Shown piece by piece: positions 8,542 to 20,042 of a stretch of 64,000 nt of DNA. Source of the DNA: Clostridium sp. K13 (GTDB lineage: Bacteria; Bacillota; Clostridia; Clostridiales; Clostridiaceae); NCBI RefSeq assembly GCF_019734195.1, contig NZ_JAASHM010000003.1:124001-188000 (forward strand). Direction: 5' to 3'. The position numbers and the translations under genes are program-made. Numbering within the stretch: the first letter of the stretch is position 1; each line of letters opens with the position of its first letter. Below the pieces are notes generated by a model. That model was not told the DNA's origin. It did not search any database and saw nothing but the letters and a program-made list of their open reading frames with translations.

Positions 8542-9885
8542 ATGGCTAACGAATTAAATAGTAAATCATTAAAGTATTATATAGAAACTTGGGGCTGCCA
8601 AATGAATGAAGAGGATTCAGAAAAACTTTCAGGTATGCTTAAAAGACTTGGATATACAAGAACTGAAGAAAAAAATGAAGCTGGAATAATTTTATACAAC
8701 ACTTGTTGTGTTAGAGAAAATGCTGAAAATAAAGTATTTGGTAACTTAGGACAATTAAAAAAATTAAAAGAAAAAAATCCTGATTTAATAATTGGTATAT
8801 GCGGTTGTATGATGCAACAAGAGGGAATGGCAGATAAAATATTAAAGCAATTCCCATATGTTAATATTATATTCGGAACTCATAATGCATACAAATTCCC
8901 TGAATATTTAAACAGAGTAAGAACAGAGGGTGTTCAAATAAAAGAAATATTCAATAAGGAAGAAGAAATAGTTGAAGGTCTACCTATAGATAGACAAAGT
9001 GATGTAAAAGCATTTGTTACTATAATGTATGGATGTAACAATTTCTGTACTTATTGTATAGTACCATTTGTAAGAGGTAGAGAAAGATCAAGAAAACCTG
9101 AAGATATAATAAATGAAATAAAAGAATTAGTTTCAACTGGGTATAAAGAAATAACTCTTTTAGGTCAAAATGTAAACTCTTATGGAAAAGGTCTTGAAAA
9201 AGAAGTTTCATTTGCAGAGCTTTTAAGAATGATTAATGAAATAGAAGGTTTAGAAAGAGTTAGATTTATGACATCTCATCCTAAGGATTTAAATGATGAT
9301 GTTATTAAAGCTATTAAAGAATGTGGTAAACTATGTGAGCAAATTCACTTACCTGTACAAAGTGGCTCTGATAGAATATTAAAGAAAATGAATAGACATT
9401 ATACAAGAGAATACTACATGTCTTTAGTAAATAAAATTAAGCAAGAAATTCCAGATGTTGCAATAACAACAGATATAATTGTTGGATTCCCTGGAGAAAC
9501 TGAAGAAGATTTCTTAGATACTTTAAATCTAGTAAAAGAAGTTCAATACGATTCAGCCTTTACATTTATATATTCTAGAAGAAATAATACACCTGCTGAT
9601 ATGATGTTAAATCAAGTTTCTGAAGAGGATAAACATCATAGATTTAATAGATTAGTAGAAGCTGTTAATAATGGTGTTATAGCTAAGAATAAAGCTTATG
9701 ATGGCAAAGTTGTTGAAGTATTAGTTGAAGGTACTAGCAAAAATGATGAAAGTAAGCTTTCAGGTAGAACTAGAAATGGTAGATTAGTTAACTTCTCTGG
9801 AGAAGGAGTAAATGTTGGTGACATAGTAAATGTTAAAGTTACTAAAGCTCAAAACTTCTCTCTAATTGGTGAAGCAATTAAATAA
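8542..9885 (+). CDS. miaB: tRNA-2-methylthio-N6-dimethylallyladenosine synthase
   Basis: Radical-SAM methylthiotransferase that adds the 2-methylthio group to i6A37 of tRNA, acting after MiaA. The N-terminal UPF0004 cluster cysteines are in [20 protein letters not shown] and GICGCMMQQ. The radical-SAM motif is [13 protein letters not shown], and a C-terminal TRAM domain follows (VLVEG to FSLIGEAI). I chose ATG 8542 (447 residues) because the upstream ATG 8527 contains the GGAGG ribosome site (8529-8533). Close to mutS-mutL-miaA, the usual clostridial neighbourhood. Confidence 0.96.
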   Translation: MANELNSKSLKYYIETWGCQMNEEDSEKLSGMLKRLGYTRTEEKNEAGIILYNTCCVRENAENKVFGNLGQLKKLKEKNPDLIIGICGCMMQQEGMADKILKQFPYVNIIFGTHNAYKFPEYLNRVRTEGVQIKEIFNKEEEIVEGLPIDRQSDVKAFVTIMYGCNNFCTYCIVPFVRGRERSRKPEDIINEIKELVSTGYKEITLLGQNVNSYGKGLEKEVSFAELLRMINEIEGLERVRFMTSHPKDLNDDVIKAIKECGKLCEQIHLPVQSGSDRILKKMNRHYTREYYMSLVNKIKQEIPDVAITTDIIVGFPGETEEDFLDTLNLVKEVQYDSAFTFIYSRRNNTPADMMLNQVSEEDKHHRFNRLVEAVNNGVIAKNKAYDGKVVEVLVEGTSKNDESKLSGRTRNGRLVNFSGEGVNVGDIVNVKVTKAQNFSLIGEAIK

Positions 9886-9891
9886 TTTTTT

Positions 9892-9925
9892 AGGATAACT
9901 TCTATATAGGAGTTATCCTTTTTAT
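9892..9925 (+). terminator. Terminator after miaB
   Basis: 9-bp stem 9892-9900 / 9911-9919 (AGGATAACT) with T-run. Confidence 0.8.
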
Positions 9926-10063
9926 ATTAATATTTATAATATTCCTATATTAACTATAACAACATAGTTTATAATTTAACTTATCTATGAATGAAATGTA
10001 TTAAAGTATATATAATAAAAATATAGAGCAAATCAAATTATAATAGATTTGGGGGTATTTAAA

Positions 10064-10318
10064 ATGGAAGAATTAAAAACAATACGAAACTTAACTGATG
10101 AAGAAATAACGTTAGTAGAGTTAATTAATAAGATTAATGATTTATGTGGTTATGATATTACTGATTTTATATCTTATGAAGAATTATTAGAAAGCTCAAA
10201 TATAAATTTTACTTTAGATAATGATATAACTATAAATGTTACATTTACTGTTGTGAGATTTGATGAAATTAATCCTGAAGAAAGTGATATCACAGTTAGC
10301 GAAGCTGATATTTTATAG
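10064..10318 (+). CDS. Small acidic protein of unknown function
   Basis: 84-residue acidic protein, not recognised. It starts at ATG 10064 behind GGGGG (10051-10055); the upstream TTG at 10049 would include the ribosome site. There are no membrane segments or cysteine motif (a single Cys). It looks like a small soluble helix-then-strand domain (TDEEITLVELINKINDL, then NITFTVVRFDEI-like strands). Its own terminator follows. Likely a lineage-specific gene between miaB and mutS. Confidence 0.6.
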   Translation: MEELKTIRNLTDEEITLVELINKINDLCGYDITDFISYEELLESSNINFTLDNDITINVTFTVVRFDEINPEESDITVSEADIL

Positions 10319-10360
10319 TTTTAATACCTATTAAAAAAACTAATTATCTATTTTATATCT

Positions 10361-10416
10361 ATCCTTTATAATAAACAGTTTTAAAAAGTATAGCTGTTTA
10401 TTATAAAGGATTTTTT
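10361..10416 (+). terminator. Strong terminator, 18-bp stem
   Basis: Perfect 18-bp stem 10361-10378 / 10394-10411 (ATCCTTTATAATAAACAG), followed by TTTTTT. Confidence 0.9.
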
Positions 10417-10419
10417 ATA

Positions 10420-10692
10420 AAAGAATGTGCAAGTATAGAAGGTAAAAAATATAGAGAAAAGCACAAGGAGAAAGTATTAAAAGGAAATAAACAATGGTAT
10501 GAAAAAACTAAATTAACAATAGATTTAAACTATTGTGATTTAAAACAGAGCCTAAATTTAAAATTAAACATAGAACCATTACTCATAGTTTATTATTTTT
10601 ATTTATTAGTAGCATATTTTTTGCTATAATAGATTTAAATTTAGGCATTGGCTATTTTATAGCATATAGTTTTATTAGAATGGATATATAAC
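10420..10692 (+). pseudogene. Frameshifted remnant of a DUF457 (YdjM-type) membrane protein
   Basis: Reading from about 10528 gives TEPKFKIKHRTITHSLL followed by two hydrophobic stretches (FLFISSIFFAIIDL, IGYFIAYSFI) and a stop near 10692. KHRTITHSLL is the hallmark of the DUF457/YdjM metal-dependent hydrolase-like membrane family. The usual downstream SHLLLD segment is missing. Upstream bases (10420-10545) carry a Lys-rich reading frame (KKYREKHKEKVLKGNKQWYE) in another frame, unrecognised. No start codon with ribosome site is present, so this is a decayed fragment. The 559-base gap 10319-10877 holds otherwise only the two terminators. Confidence 0.55.
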
Positions 10693-10712
10693 AATTGTTT
10701 TTATATTATTAT

Positions 10713-10755
10713 TAAGAATCAAGAACTAAGGCTATTTCTTGGTTCTTATATTTTT
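10713..10755 (+). terminator. Terminator hairpin upstream of mutS
   Basis: 13-bp stem 10713-10725 / 10736-10748 with one G-U pair, then TATATTTTT. It probably ended the now decayed gene. Confidence 0.7.
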
Positions 10756-10877
10756 GAAATCGTCAAAAATTATATTCGTTTTATTTCCTATATTTTCATA
10801 GTATATTATTAAAAAAATGCTTTAAAGTGGCTAAAATGCTATATTGTTAGATAAAAAATACAAATGAGGTGATGTAA

Positions 10878-13616
10878 ATGGCTTTAACTCCAATGATGAG
10901 ACAATATATGGAGATAAAGGATAAATATCAAGATTGTATCCTTTTCTATAGATTAGGTGATTTTTATGAAATGTTCTTTGAAGATGCTAAAACTGCTTCA
11001 AAGGAGTTAGAATTAGTTTTAACAGGTAGAGAATGTGGCTTAGAAGAAAGAGCCCCTATGTGCGGAATTCCCTTTCACGCAGCTGCAAACTACATATCTA
11101 GATTAGTTTCTAAAGGATATAAAGTTGGAATATGTGAGCAAGTTGAAGATCCTGCTCAAGCAAAAGGAATAGTTAAAAGAGACGTAATAAAAGTTGTTAC
11201 TCCTGGAACATTTGCTGAAGGGAATGGTGATGAAGAATATAAAAATACATATATAATGGCTATATATAACCAAGATGGATATTATGGAATTGCATCATCA
11301 GATATTTCAACTGGTGAATTCAAAACAACTTTCTTTAAGGACCTAAAAACAACACTTTTAGATGAAGTGTCTAAAATATTACCTAAGGAAGTAATTGTTG
11401 ATACTAACTTTGATGAAGAGTTACTAAATGAAATTCATAATATAAGCAATGCTTTAATAACTAAGAAAAATGTTCTTAATTTCAATTGCACTGATGAAGA
11501 GCTTATAAATCAATTTAGTGAAGTAGAAGTTGCTGGGTTAGATTTAAGAAGTAAAGTAGCCTCTTCTATATTATTAAAATACATATTAGACACTCAAAAA
11601 ATGAGCCTTTCTAATATAAATGTTCTTGAAACTTATGACATAGTTAATTATATGACTATAGATAGTAGTTCTAGAAGAAACTTAGAATTAACAGAAAACC
11701 TTAAAGAAAAATCTAAAAAGGGTAGTTTAATTTGGGTTTTAGATAAAACATCTACTACAATGGGTGGAAGAGCATTAAGAAAGTGGATAGAAGAACCATT
11801 AATAAATATTGATGAAATAGATAATAGATTAAATTCTGTAGATGAATTATTTAATAATATTTACTTTACAGAGGAATTACGTGAAGCTTTAAGAGATATT
11901 TATGACATTGAAAGAATAGTAGGTAAAATATCTAATAAAAATGTAAATGCTAAAGATTTAGTATCTTTAAATATATCATTAAAAAAATTACCCGAAATAA
12001 AAGAAAGATTATCTGTTTGTAAATCTAATTTATTAAGTAATTGGTATAAAAACTTAGATGTATTAGAAGATATAAGTACATTGCTTTCAAAGTCATTATT
12101 AGACGATCCTGCTACTTCTATTAAAGAAGGTAATATCATAAGAACTGGTTATTCTGACAAAGTAGATGAGCTAAGAGAGGCCAAATTAAACGGTAAACAA
12201 TGGATTGCTTCTCTAGAAAGTAAAGAAAGAGAGTTTACTGGAATTAAATCTTTAAAAATAGGCTACAATAAGGTATTTGGATACTATATAGAAATATCTA
12301 AAGCAAATTATAATCTAATACCAGAAGGAAGATATATAAGAAAACAAACTTTAGCTAATGCAGAACGTTATATTACAGAAGAACTTAAAGTAGTAGAAGA
12401 AAAGATTCTTGGTGCTGATGAACACTTAATGGCTCTTGAATATGAACTATTCGTAGAATTAAGAGATAAGGTAGAAGCTCAAATTCCAAGATTAAAAAAC
12501 AGTGCTAATATAATATCATCATTAGATGCTATTACTACTTTAGCTAAGGTTGCTGTTGATAATGATTATATTAGACCTAATATAAATAATGAAGGTGTAA
12601 TAGAAATAGATGATGGTAGACACCCTGTAGTAGAAAAAGTAATAGGTAACGGTGAATTTGTATCTAATAATACTTGTATTAATAAACAAGATAATAGATT
12701 ACTTTTAATAACAGGTCCTAATATGGCTGGTAAATCAACTTATATGAGACAGGTTGCTTTAATAACACTTATGGCTCAAATAGGTTCATTTGTACCCGCT
12801 AGAAAGGCTAATATCTCTGTTTGTGATAAAATATTTACAAGAATAGGTGCATCAGATGATTTAGCTGGTGGTAAATCAACATTTATGGTTGAAATGTGGG
12901 AAGTATCAAATATATTAAAAAATGCTACACCTAATAGTTTAGTTTTATTAGATGAAGTAGGAAGAGGTACTTCAACTTATGATGGATTAAGTATTGCTTG
13001 GTCTGTTATAGAATATATTTCTAAAAATAAGGATTTAAAATGCAAAACTTTATTTGCTACTCACTATCATGAATTAACTAAGTTAGAAGGAATTATTGAA
13101 GGTGTAAAAAACTATTCAGTTGCAGTTAAAGAAACTGATGAACAAGTTATATTCTTAAGAAAAATAGTTGAAGGTGGAGCAGATCAATCGTATGGTATTG
13201 AAGTTGCTAAACTTGCTGGATTACCGTTAGAAGTAATAGAGAGAGCAAAGCATATTTTAGCTAAATTAGAAAATGAAAAATCAATTGAAATAGATAAATT
13301 ATTTAATAATTATAAAGAAAGTGAAAAAGTTATTGAAGCTGCAGTAACAGAACAAAGTAAAAGTAAAGTCGTTGAAATAAAAGAAGAACCAATAACTGAA
13401 CCTGTTATTGAAGAAAAAGTTAAAGAAGAAGTTAAAGTAGTTAATGAGCCTATACAAGTTAAAGAAAGCAATGAAATTTTACAAATGGATTTCACTATGC
13501 TTGAAAAAGAATCTTTACTTAACGAAATTGCTGATATTGAAGTTATGACAATGACACCTTTAGATGCAATGAATAAACTATTTAAAATAGTCCAAGATGC
13601 AAAAAAACTAAAATAG
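10878..13616 (+). CDS. mutS: DNA mismatch repair ATPase MutS
   Basis: Recognises base mismatches and small loops and recruits MutL. The mismatch-contacting Phe-x-Glu is in GDFYEMF (residues 29-31). Walker A is GPNMAGKST (about 613), Walker [13 protein letters not shown], and the signature segment [10 protein letters not shown] follows. The 912 residues include a Glu/Lys/Val-rich linker (about 820-870) before the C-terminal helix-rich dimerisation piece, longer than minimal MutS. GAGGTGATG precedes the ATG, and mutL follows after 10 bases. Confidence 0.97.
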   Translation: MALTPMMRQYMEIKDKYQDCILFYRLGDFYEMFFEDAKTASKELELVLTGRECGLEERAPMCGIPFHAAANYISRLVSKGYKVGICEQVEDPAQAKGIVKRDVIKVVTPGTFAEGNGDEEYKNTYIMAIYNQDGYYGIASSDISTGEFKTTFFKDLKTTLLDEVSKILPKEVIVDTNFDEELLNEIHNISNALITKKNVLNFNCTDEELINQFSEVEVAGLDLRSKVASSILLKYILDTQKMSLSNINVLETYDIVNYMTIDSSSRRNLELTENLKEKSKKGSLIWVLDKTSTTMGGRALRKWIEEPLINIDEIDNRLNSVDELFNNIYFTEELREALRDIYDIERIVGKISNKNVNAKDLVSLNISLKKLPEIKERLSVCKSNLLSNWYKNLDVLEDISTLLSKSLLDDPATSIKEGNIIRTGYSDKVDELREAKLNGKQWIASLESKEREFTGIKSLKIGYNKVFGYYIEISKANYNLIPEGRYIRKQTLANAERYITEELKVVEEKILGADEHLMALEYELFVELRDKVEAQIPRLKNSANIISSLDAITTLAKVAVDNDYIRPNINNEGVIEIDDGRHPVVEKVIGNGEFVSNNTCINKQDNRLLLITGPNMAGKSTYMRQVALITLMAQIGSFVPARKANISVCDKIFTRIGASDDLAGGKSTFMVEMWEVSNILKNATPNSLVLLDEVGRGTSTYDGLSIAWSVIEYISKNKDLKCKTLFATHYHELTKLEGIIEGVKNYSVAVKETDEQVIFLRKIVEGGADQSYGIEVAKLAGLPLEVIERAKHILAKLENEKSIEIDKLFNNYKESEKVIEAAVTEQSKSKVVEIKEEPITEPVIEEKVKEEVKVVNEPIQVKESNEILQMDFTMLEKESLLNEIADIEVMTMTPLDAMNKLFKIVQDAKKLK

Positions 13617-13626
13617 GAGGTGCTCT

Positions 13627-15660
13627 ATGAAAAGAATTAATCTATTAGATGAACATACATCTAATAAAATAGCTGCAGGGGAAGTTGTAGAGCGTCCTTC
13701 CTCTGTAGTTAAAGAGCTTGTAGAAAACTCTATAGATGCTGTCTCTAAAAATATAACTATTGAGATAGAAGAAGGTGGAATAGCTCTTATAAGAGTTATT
13801 GATGATGGATCTGGAGTACACAATTTAGATATAGAAAAAGCTTTTCTACCTCATGCTACCTCTAAAATTAGTACTGTTGAAGATATATATTCAATAAACA
13901 CCCTAGGCTTTAGAGGGGAAGCTCTTCCATCTATAGCTTCTGTATCTAAATTAACATTTAGAAGTAAACCTTCAGATTGTGACTTTGGTAAGGAAATAAT
14001 TTTAGAGGCAGGAGAAAAAATATCTTTAAGTGATATAGGTATGAATAACGGTTCTGTGATGGAAGTTAAAGATTTATTTTTTAATGTTCCAGCTAGAAGA
14101 AAATTTTTAAAATCTATTTCAAGAGAAGGTAGCTTAATTAATGATATTATTTTAAGAATAGCCTTATCAAATCCTAATATATCTTTTAAACTATTTAACA
14201 ATGGTAAAAAGACACTTCATACATATGGAGATGGTAATTTAAATAATGTAATAAGAACTATTTATGGGAAAAATATATCTGAACATGTATTACCCTTTGA
14301 ATATGAAGATGAAACTTTAAAGGTTCATGGATATATAGGTAAAGAAATCATAGCTAGAGGATCTAGAAACAACGAAAGCATATTTGTTAATAATAGATAT
14401 ATAAAAAATAAAACAATCGTAGCAGCCGTAGAAAATGCATTTAAATCATTCTCTACAGTAAATAAATTCCCTTTCTTTGTACTTTTTATAGATTTATCAC
14501 CTGACTCTATAGATGTAAATATACATCCTACAAAAGCAGAGATAAAATTTAAAGATGAAAGGGTTATTTATAAGAGAGTATTTGATGCTGTTCATGGTGC
14601 CTTAAAAGAAGATATTTTTAATTCATTTGCAGTTGAAGATAAATTTGTAGTTGAAGATATAGTAGAAGAAATAAAATTAGATTTAGATACTCCTTCTCAA
14701 AGTAAAACTATAGATGAACCGATTATTTCTAACAAGATTGAACCATCTATAAATGATATATATAACAATGTTACTATACAGGATGTAGCTAAAGAAGAGG
14801 ATTTATACAATAGATTAAAAGAATTAAATAAAAACAAATTTACTGCCTCTTCTAAGGATACTACAACTAAAGAAGATTTAAAATATAGTAATTTACAATC
14901 ATTAAATAATACAAGTATAAATGAAAATACTAATAATACAGAGTCTTACTCAATAAATACTTTTACTTCAACTAAAGCTAATATACCTATTTCAGAAAAT
15001 ATTAGCAATTCAAACTCATCTACAAATATCATAAATTCAACCAATGAAATTGTAGAAGAAACTGAAATAAAAAAGGCTAAATTCCCTGACTTACGAGTTA
15101 TTGGCCAATTTAGCAAAACCTATATATTAGCTGAATATTTAGATACACTTTATATAATAGATCAGCATGCTGCTCATGAAAAAATACTATATGAAAAGTA
15201 TGTAAAAGATATTGAAACTAAAGAGATAATAGTACAACAATTACTTATTCCTTGTATAATTGATTTATCTTTAGATGACTATGAATGTTATAAAGAAAAT
15301 ATCGATGTATTTACTAATTCTGGTTTTGTTATAGAAGAATTCGGAGGTAATACAATAGCATTAAAAGAAGTTCCTTATTTTTTAGGAAAACTTGATGCTA
15401 AGAACTTCTTATTAAGTATAATTGATAACTTAAAAAACTTAGGTAGTGGTAAAACTGTAGAAGTTAAGTTAAATAAAATTGCTACAATGGCTTGTAAAGC
15501 TGCTGTAAAAGCAAATGATTATTTAACACAAATAGAAATGGAGAAACTTATCTCTGATTTAAGATATATAGATAATCCTTTTAACTGTCCACATGGAAGA
15601 CCTATAATAATTAAATTTACTGAATATGAATTAGATAAAAAGTTTAGAAGAATAGTGTAG
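13627..15660 (+). CDS. mutL: DNA mismatch repair protein MutL with endonuclease motif
   Basis: GHKL ATPase with [16 protein letters not shown] and [16 protein letters not shown]. The Ser/Asn/Thr-rich linker is unusually long (about residues 340-480). The C-terminal domain has the [12 protein letters not shown] endonuclease metal site (about 512-523) and a CPHGRP segment, as expected for species without MutH. It nicks the discontinuous strand in mismatch repair. Behind AGGAGGTG, in one operon with mutS, miaA and hfq. Confidence 0.96.
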   Translation: MKRINLLDEHTSNKIAAGEVVERPSSVVKELVENSIDAVSKNITIEIEEGGIALIRVIDDGSGVHNLDIEKAFLPHATSKISTVEDIYSINTLGFRGEALPSIASVSKLTFRSKPSDCDFGKEIILEAGEKISLSDIGMNNGSVMEVKDLFFNVPARRKFLKSISREGSLINDIILRIALSNPNISFKLFNNGKKTLHTYGDGNLNNVIRTIYGKNISEHVLPFEYEDETLKVHGYIGKEIIARGSRNNESIFVNNRYIKNKTIVAAVENAFKSFSTVNKFPFFVLFIDLSPDSIDVNIHPTKAEIKFKDERVIYKRVFDAVHGALKEDIFNSFAVEDKFVVEDIVEEIKLDLDTPSQSKTIDEPIISNKIEPSINDIYNNVTIQDVAKEEDLYNRLKELNKNKFTASSKDTTTKEDLKYSNLQSLNNTSINENTNNTESYSINTFTSTKANIPISENISNSNSSTNIINSTNEIVEETEIKKAKFPDLRVIGQFSKTYILAEYLDTLYIIDQHAAHEKILYEKYVKDIETKEIIVQQLLIPCIIDLSLDDYECYKENIDVFTNSGFVIEEFGGNTIALKEVPYFLGKLDAKNFLLSIIDNLKNLGSGKTVEVKLNKIATMACKAAVKANDYLTQIEMEKLISDLRYIDNPFNCPHGRPIIIKFTEYELDKKFRRIV

Positions 15661-15673
15661 AAAGGTTTATAAT

Positions 15674-16600
15674 ATGAAAAATAAAATACTAGTTTTAGCT
15701 GGGCCTACAGCAGTAGGAAAAACAGCTTTATCTATAGAATTAGCTAAGAAATTAAATGGAGAAATAGTATCAACTGATTCTATGCAAATATATAAATATA
15801 TGGATATTGGTTCAGCAAAAATAACTCCTGCTGAAATGGATGGAGTAAAACATCACATGTTAGATGTAACAACACCTGATAAACCATTTTCAGTTGTAGA
15901 TTTTAAGGATTTAGCAATGCCGATAATAGATAATTTATTATTGGACGATAAACTTCCTATTTTAACTGGTGGTACAGGACTTTATATTAATTCGTTAACT
16001 TGCAATATGAACTTTACTGATGCAACAAATGATGAAGAGTATAGAAAAGAATTAGAGGAACTTGCAATATCTAATGGTGATAACTATATTCATAATATGT
16101 TAAAAGAAATTGATCCAATCAGTTACAATTCAATTCATCCTAATAATAGGAAGAGGGTAATTAGAGCTCTTGAAGTATACAAAGTAACTAATAAACCTTT
16201 TAGTTCTTTTAATGCTGGTGAAGACTTTTATAAAAGTAAATACGACGTTCACTATTATGTTTTAGATATGAATAGAGAAAAGCTTTATGAACGAATAAAC
16301 AGAAGAGTAGATATAATGTTTGAAAATGGACTACTAGAGGAATGTATTAAATTAAAGGAAAATGGGTATAATTCTTCTATGCAGGCAATGCAAGGAATAG
16401 GCTATAAAGAAGTTCTTTTATATCTTGAAAACTCAATAACATTAGAAGAGGCTACAGAAATGATAAAGCAGGGATCTAGGAATTATGCAAAGCGTCAATT
16501 AACGTGGTTTAGAAAGGATCCAAGAGCTAAATTTTTAAATAAAGATATATTATCTGATGATGAAATACTCCAAATAATAATGGATGATTTAAATAAATAA
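15674..16600 (+). CDS. miaA: tRNA dimethylallyltransferase
   Basis: Transfers dimethylallyl from DMAPP to A37 of tRNA, giving the substrate for MiaB. P-loop [11 protein letters not shown] (residues 8-18), then [27 protein letters not shown] and the late [12 protein letters not shown] motif. 308 residues, complete. The isoprenoid donor comes from the IspH pathway encoded in this window. Confidence 0.96.
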   Translation: MKNKILVLAGPTAVGKTALSIELAKKLNGEIVSTDSMQIYKYMDIGSAKITPAEMDGVKHHMLDVTTPDKPFSVVDFKDLAMPIIDNLLLDDKLPILTGGTGLYINSLTCNMNFTDATNDEEYRKELEELAISNGDNYIHNMLKEIDPISYNSIHPNNRKRVIRALEVYKVTNKPFSSFNAGEDFYKSKYDVHYYVLDMNREKLYERINRRVDIMFENGLLEECIKLKENGYNSSMQAMQGIGYKEVLLYLENSITLEEATEMIKQGSRNYAKRQLTWFRKDPRAKFLNKDILSDDEILQIIMDDLNK

Positions 16601-16650
16601 TAGGTTTATAATTATATTAAAATAAATTATTAGCCATGGAGGTGGTTATT

Positions 16651-16887
16651 ATGAATAAACAAAGCAATAATATCCAAGACATTTTCTTAAATAACGCTAG
16701 AAAAAGTAAAACATTAGTCTCTATTTATTTAGTTAACGGTTTTCAACTACGAGGAACAGTTAAATGCTTTGATAACTTTACTGTTGTTTTAGATTGTGAA
16801 GGAAAACAAATGCTAGTATATAAACATTCAATTACAACAATAACCCCATCAAAACCTATATCTTTTACAGATAATGAATCATTTTAG
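16651..16887 (+). CDS. hfq: RNA chaperone Hfq
   Basis: 78-residue Sm-like hexameric RNA chaperone. Sm1 is [25 protein letters not shown] (split here as seen), and Sm2 contains YKHSITTI, where the more usual YKHA is YKHS. It starts at ATG 16651, not the ATG at 16636 whose reading frame contains the ribosome site GGAGGTGG (16638-16645). Last gene of the mutS operon. Confidence 0.94.
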   Translation: MNKQSNNIQDIFLNNARKSKTLVSIYLVNGFQLRGTVKCFDNFTVVLDCEGKQMLVYKHSITTITPSKPISFTDNESF

Positions 16888-16915
16888 GAACTGCATATAG
16901 CAGTTCCTTTTCTCT
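16887..16915 (+). terminator. Terminator after hfq
   Basis: 8-bp stem 16887-16894 / 16900-16907 (GGAACTGC), TTTT tail; the stem begins at the last base of the hfq stop codon. Confidence 0.8.
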
Positions 16916-17015
16916 AGTTTTATTAATTTTCTAATTTTTAAATATAAAAAAACTTTATATTTAATATATAATTATATATAATAATTATGAAATATTATAT
17001 AATGGAGGAACTTTA

Positions 17016-18293
17016 ATGTTAAAAGAAACAGAAAAGTTAATGATGGAGTCATACAACATTAAGCCACACGTATTTGAATTATATAAAAAGGCTTTAAATG
17101 ATGTAGAAGAACAATTTAAAATTTATGATGAAATAAGAGAATACAATCAATTAAAAGTACTAAGTGCATTCCAAGAAGAAAGAATAAGTGATATGCATTT
17201 TACAAATTCATCTGGATATGGATATGATGATATTGGTAGAGATACTTTAGATAAAGTATATGCAAGAATTTTCAATACTGAAAGTGCATTAGTTAGACCT
17301 CACTTCGTAAATGGTACTCATGCTATTGGTTGTGCTCTAATGGGTAATTTAAAAACTGGAGATACTATGGTATGTATTACTGGTGCTCCTTATGATACTT
17401 TACATAACATAATTGGTATAAGTAGTAAAGAAAACATAGGCTCATTAAAAGAGTATGGTGTTAACTATAAACAAGTAGATTTAAAAAATGGTACTTTTGA
17501 TACTGAAAAAATTATTGAAGTTCTTAAAGAAGATTTAACAATTAAATTAGTACATATACAAAGAAGTACTGGATACGGTTGGAGAAAATCATTCTTAGTT
17601 TCTGAAATTGGAGAAGTAATTTCTAAAATAAAAGAAATTAGAAGCGATGTTTGTGTTTTTGTTGATAACTGTTATGGAGAATTAATAGATAAAATTGAAC
17701 CTACAGATGTTGGCGCTGATTTAGTTGCTGGATCTCTTATTAAAAACCTAGGTGGTGGAATAGCACCAACTGGTGGTTATGTAGCTGGTAAAGCAAAATA
17801 TGTAGAACAAGCTGCATACAGATTAACAACTCCAGGAATAGGAGGGGAGTGTGGCTCTACATTTGGCGTTATGAGACAACTTTATCAAGGACTATTCCTA
17901 GCACCTCATATAGTTATAGAAGCCCTTAAAGGAGCTATATTCTGTTCTAGAATAATGGAAATTGCAGGTTTTGAAGTTTTACCTAAGTATAACGATAAGA
18001 GAAGCGATATAATTCAAGCTATTAAGTTTAATGATAGAGAAAACTTAATAAAATTCTGTAAGGGAATTCAAAAAGGATCTCCAATTGATTCTTATGTTGA
18101 ATGTGAACCATGGGCAATGCCTGGATATAATGATGAAGTTATAATGGCAGCAGGTGCTTTTATTCAAGGTTCATCTATTGAATTATCTGCTGATGCTCCT
18201 ATAAGAGAGCCTTATATAGCATATCTACAAGGTGGTTTAACATTCGATCATGCTAAAATAGGTATATTAATTTCATTAAATAACATACTTTAA
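17016..18293 (+). CDS. PLP-dependent methionine gamma-lyase / aluminium-resistance family protein
   Basis: 425-residue fold-type I PLP enzyme of the PF06838 type. Visible segments are FTNSSGYGYDDIGRDTLD, RPHFVNGTHAI, VFVDNCYGE (the PLP-ring Asp) and GSLIKNLGGGIAPTGGYVAG, which holds the Schiff-base Lys. In firmicutes it is usually annotated as aluminium resistance protein or methionine gamma-lyase-like; the true reaction is not established by sequence. It sits between hfq and lexA, a conserved clostridial position, and has its own terminator. Confidence 0.85.
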   Translation: MLKETEKLMMESYNIKPHVFELYKKALNDVEEQFKIYDEIREYNQLKVLSAFQEERISDMHFTNSSGYGYDDIGRDTLDKVYARIFNTESALVRPHFVNGTHAIGCALMGNLKTGDTMVCITGAPYDTLHNIIGISSKENIGSLKEYGVNYKQVDLKNGTFDTEKIIEVLKEDLTIKLVHIQRSTGYGWRKSFLVSEIGEVISKIKEIRSDVCVFVDNCYGELIDKIEPTDVGADLVAGSLIKNLGGGIAPTGGYVAGKAKYVEQAAYRLTTPGIGGECGSTFGVMRQLYQGLFLAPHIVIEALKGAIFCSRIMEIAGFEVLPKYNDKRSDIIQAIKFNDRENLIKFCKGIQKGSPIDSYVECEPWAMPGYNDEVIMAAGAFIQGSSIELSADAPIREPYIAYLQGGLTFDHAKIGILISLNNIL

Positions 18294-18300
18294 TTATTAA

Positions 18301-18336
18301 AAATAGGCTATATTTTTTAATATAGCCTATTTTTAA
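18301..18336. terminator. Bidirectional terminator between convergent genes
   Basis: 14-bp stem 18301-18314 / 18319-18332 with A-run on one side and T-run on the other; it serves the PLP gene (+) and the DUF3267 gene (-). Confidence 0.85.
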
Positions 18337-19322
18337 ATACTATTATTACTTGGATCTAAATCAACATCATTAATATTTGTAGAGTTATCATCATTATCTA
18401 TATTATTTATTTGCAAATCATTTATTTCAGCTGTATTATCTGTTTGTAAGTTATTCACTTCAATAGAAATATCCTTATTGTCTATTTCAGTAACATCAAG
18501 ATCTTTTATTTCCTCTTTAAGAGTGTTATCAATAGACTCTTTATTATCATTTTCATTAACATCAACTAATTCATTATAAGTTGTATCCATAATAGTTTCT
18601 TTTTCACCCACAACATTATCATTATTATCATTTATAATAATACCTATATCACTTTCTACAATACTTTCAGGTAACTTTTCTTCCTTAAAATCAACCTCTA
18701 AGTTATCACTAACTTCAATAAGATAATCATAATTATTAGGTATAACATATAATCTTTTAAAACCCTTTTCATTAGGTTTAACAAAAAGTTGTAAAATTAT
18801 ATTAAGCAAATCATCTGATGATAGTATTGCATTAGCAAATGAAAGTGAATATAAGTATAAATCAACGTATCCTAAATATTGAATTATTATTAATGGCATA
18901 ATAGAAAATAATATAAATGGCATAATTAAACTAAGACATAGAAGAGTAGAGTGAATTTCTTCATTTAATTCAGAAGTTACAATTCTTTTCTTATTAAAAA
19001 AAACTAAAGTATTACCACTATTTTTAAATGGCTTCTTATAAAACAAAGTATGAATAAATTCATGTGGAATTTGAATTAAATAAAAACTTAGAATATAAAA
19101 AACAATAAAATTTATGATAGTTATTTTAATTTCTTGTATAGTAGTAGCTTCTATAGCTAATATATATCCAAATCCATAACCATAAATTAATGTAAAGAGT
19201 ATTCTTATAAAAACCCTTCTATTTAAATATTTGTCTCTATTGTAATCTTTTATAGGGGATATTATATTTTCACTATCATAGTCTTCCTTTCTTTTTATGA
19301 ATCTACCTAAATCTATTCTCAT
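18333..19322 (-). CDS. DUF3267-type putative zincin membrane protein with acidic tail
   Basis: 329 residues. The N-terminal half has several hydrophobic segments and the metalloprotease signature HEFIH in IPHEFIHTLFYKK (about residue 86), followed by more membrane segments, as in DUF3267 proteins. From about residue 205 the chain becomes a long soluble tail rich in Asp, Asn, Ile and Glu (for example DLDVTEIDNKDISIEVNN), almost repetitive. I use ATG 19322 rather than GTG 19334, since AAGGTG lies over the GTG. Whether it cleaves a substrate is unknown. Confidence 0.7.
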   Translation of the reverse strand: MRIDLGRFIKRKEDYDSENIISPIKDYNRDKYLNRRVFIRILFTLIYGYGFGYILAIEATTIQEIKITIINFIVFYILSFYLIQIPHEFIHTLFYKKPFKNSGNTLVFFNKKRIVTSELNEEIHSTLLCLSLIMPFILFSIMPLIIIQYLGYVDLYLYSLSFANAILSSDDLLNIILQLFVKPNEKGFKRLYVIPNNYDYLIEVSDNLEVDFKEEKLPESIVESDIGIIINDNNDNVVGEKETIMDTTYNELVDVNENDNKESIDNTLKEEIKDLDVTEIDNKDISIEVNNLQTDNTAEINDLQINNIDNDDNSTNINDVDLDPSNNSI

Positions 19323-19339
19323 ATAATCACACACCTTAA

Positions 19340-19380
19340 ATTAAAATAAAAAGAGTCATACAATATTGTATGACTCCTTA
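19340..19380 (-). terminator. lexA terminator
   Basis: Perfect 24-base palindrome 19353-19376 (GAGTCATACAAT and its complement) followed on the minus strand by TTTTTATTTT. Confidence 0.88.
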
Positions 19381-19384
19381 AATA

Positions 19385-19987
19385 TTAATATGTCCTAAAT
19401 AACCCAACTAATTTACCTAAAATTTTGCAATCATCAACTATGATAGCTTCCATGTTATCATTTTCAGGTTGTAATCTAATATTATTTTTTTCTTTATAAA
19501 ACCTTTTAATAGTAGCTTCATTTTCTATTAATGCAACAACTATTTCACCATTATTTGCCGTTTTACATTCTTCTATTATAGCTAAATCTCCATCAAATAT
19601 TCCAGCATTAATCATACTATCACCACTTATATTAAGCATAAATAACTCTTTATTATGACTAACATAATCAAGTGGAATAGGGAATATATCCTCTACATTT
19701 TCATTTGCTAATATCGGTAAACCAGCAGTTACTTTTCCTATAATAGGAATGTTAACCATCTCTTTTTTTACTGAATTATCTATTATCTCTAACGCCCTTG
19801 GTTTAGTAGGATCTCTTTTTATTAAACCTCTACTTTCTAAACGTTTAAGATGGCCATGAACTGATGATGTAGATTTTAATCCTACAGCTTCGCAAATTTC
19901 TCTTACTGAAGGAGGGTATCCTTTGTTATCGGTGTAAGTTTTTAAGAATTCATATATTTCATTTTGTTTTTCGCTTACTTCACGCAT
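19385..19987 (-). CDS. lexA: SOS repressor LexA
   Basis: 200-residue transcriptional repressor that self-cleaves on RecA filament contact. N-terminal winged helix ([20 protein letters not shown]). Cleavage site Ala88-Gly89 (KVTAGLPI), catalytic Ser124 in SGDSM and Lys161 in ATIKRF. Starts at ATG 19987 behind GAGGTG; the upstream GTG overlaps that site. Its own promoter carries a LexA-type box, implying autoregulation. Divergent from the CxxCxxC gene at 20135. Confidence 0.96.
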   Translation of the reverse strand: MREVSEKQNEIYEFLKTYTDNKGYPPSVREICEAVGLKSTSSVHGHLKRLESRGLIKRDPTKPRALEIIDNSVKKEMVNIPIIGKVTAGLPILANENVEDIFPIPLDYVSHNKELFMLNISGDSMINAGIFDGDLAIIEECKTANNGEIVVALIENEATIKRFYKEKNNIRLQPENDNMEAIIVDDCKILGKLVGLFRTY

Positions 19988-20013
19988 TTTCAACACCTCA
20001 CTTATTTAAATAT

Positions 20014-20042
20014 ATTATACCATATACAAAATACAATATCAA
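20014..20042 (-). promoter_or_regulatory. lexA promoter
   Basis: Minus-strand TTGATA (20037-20042), 17-base spacer, TATAAT (20014-20019), with TG one base before the -10. Confidence 0.85.
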
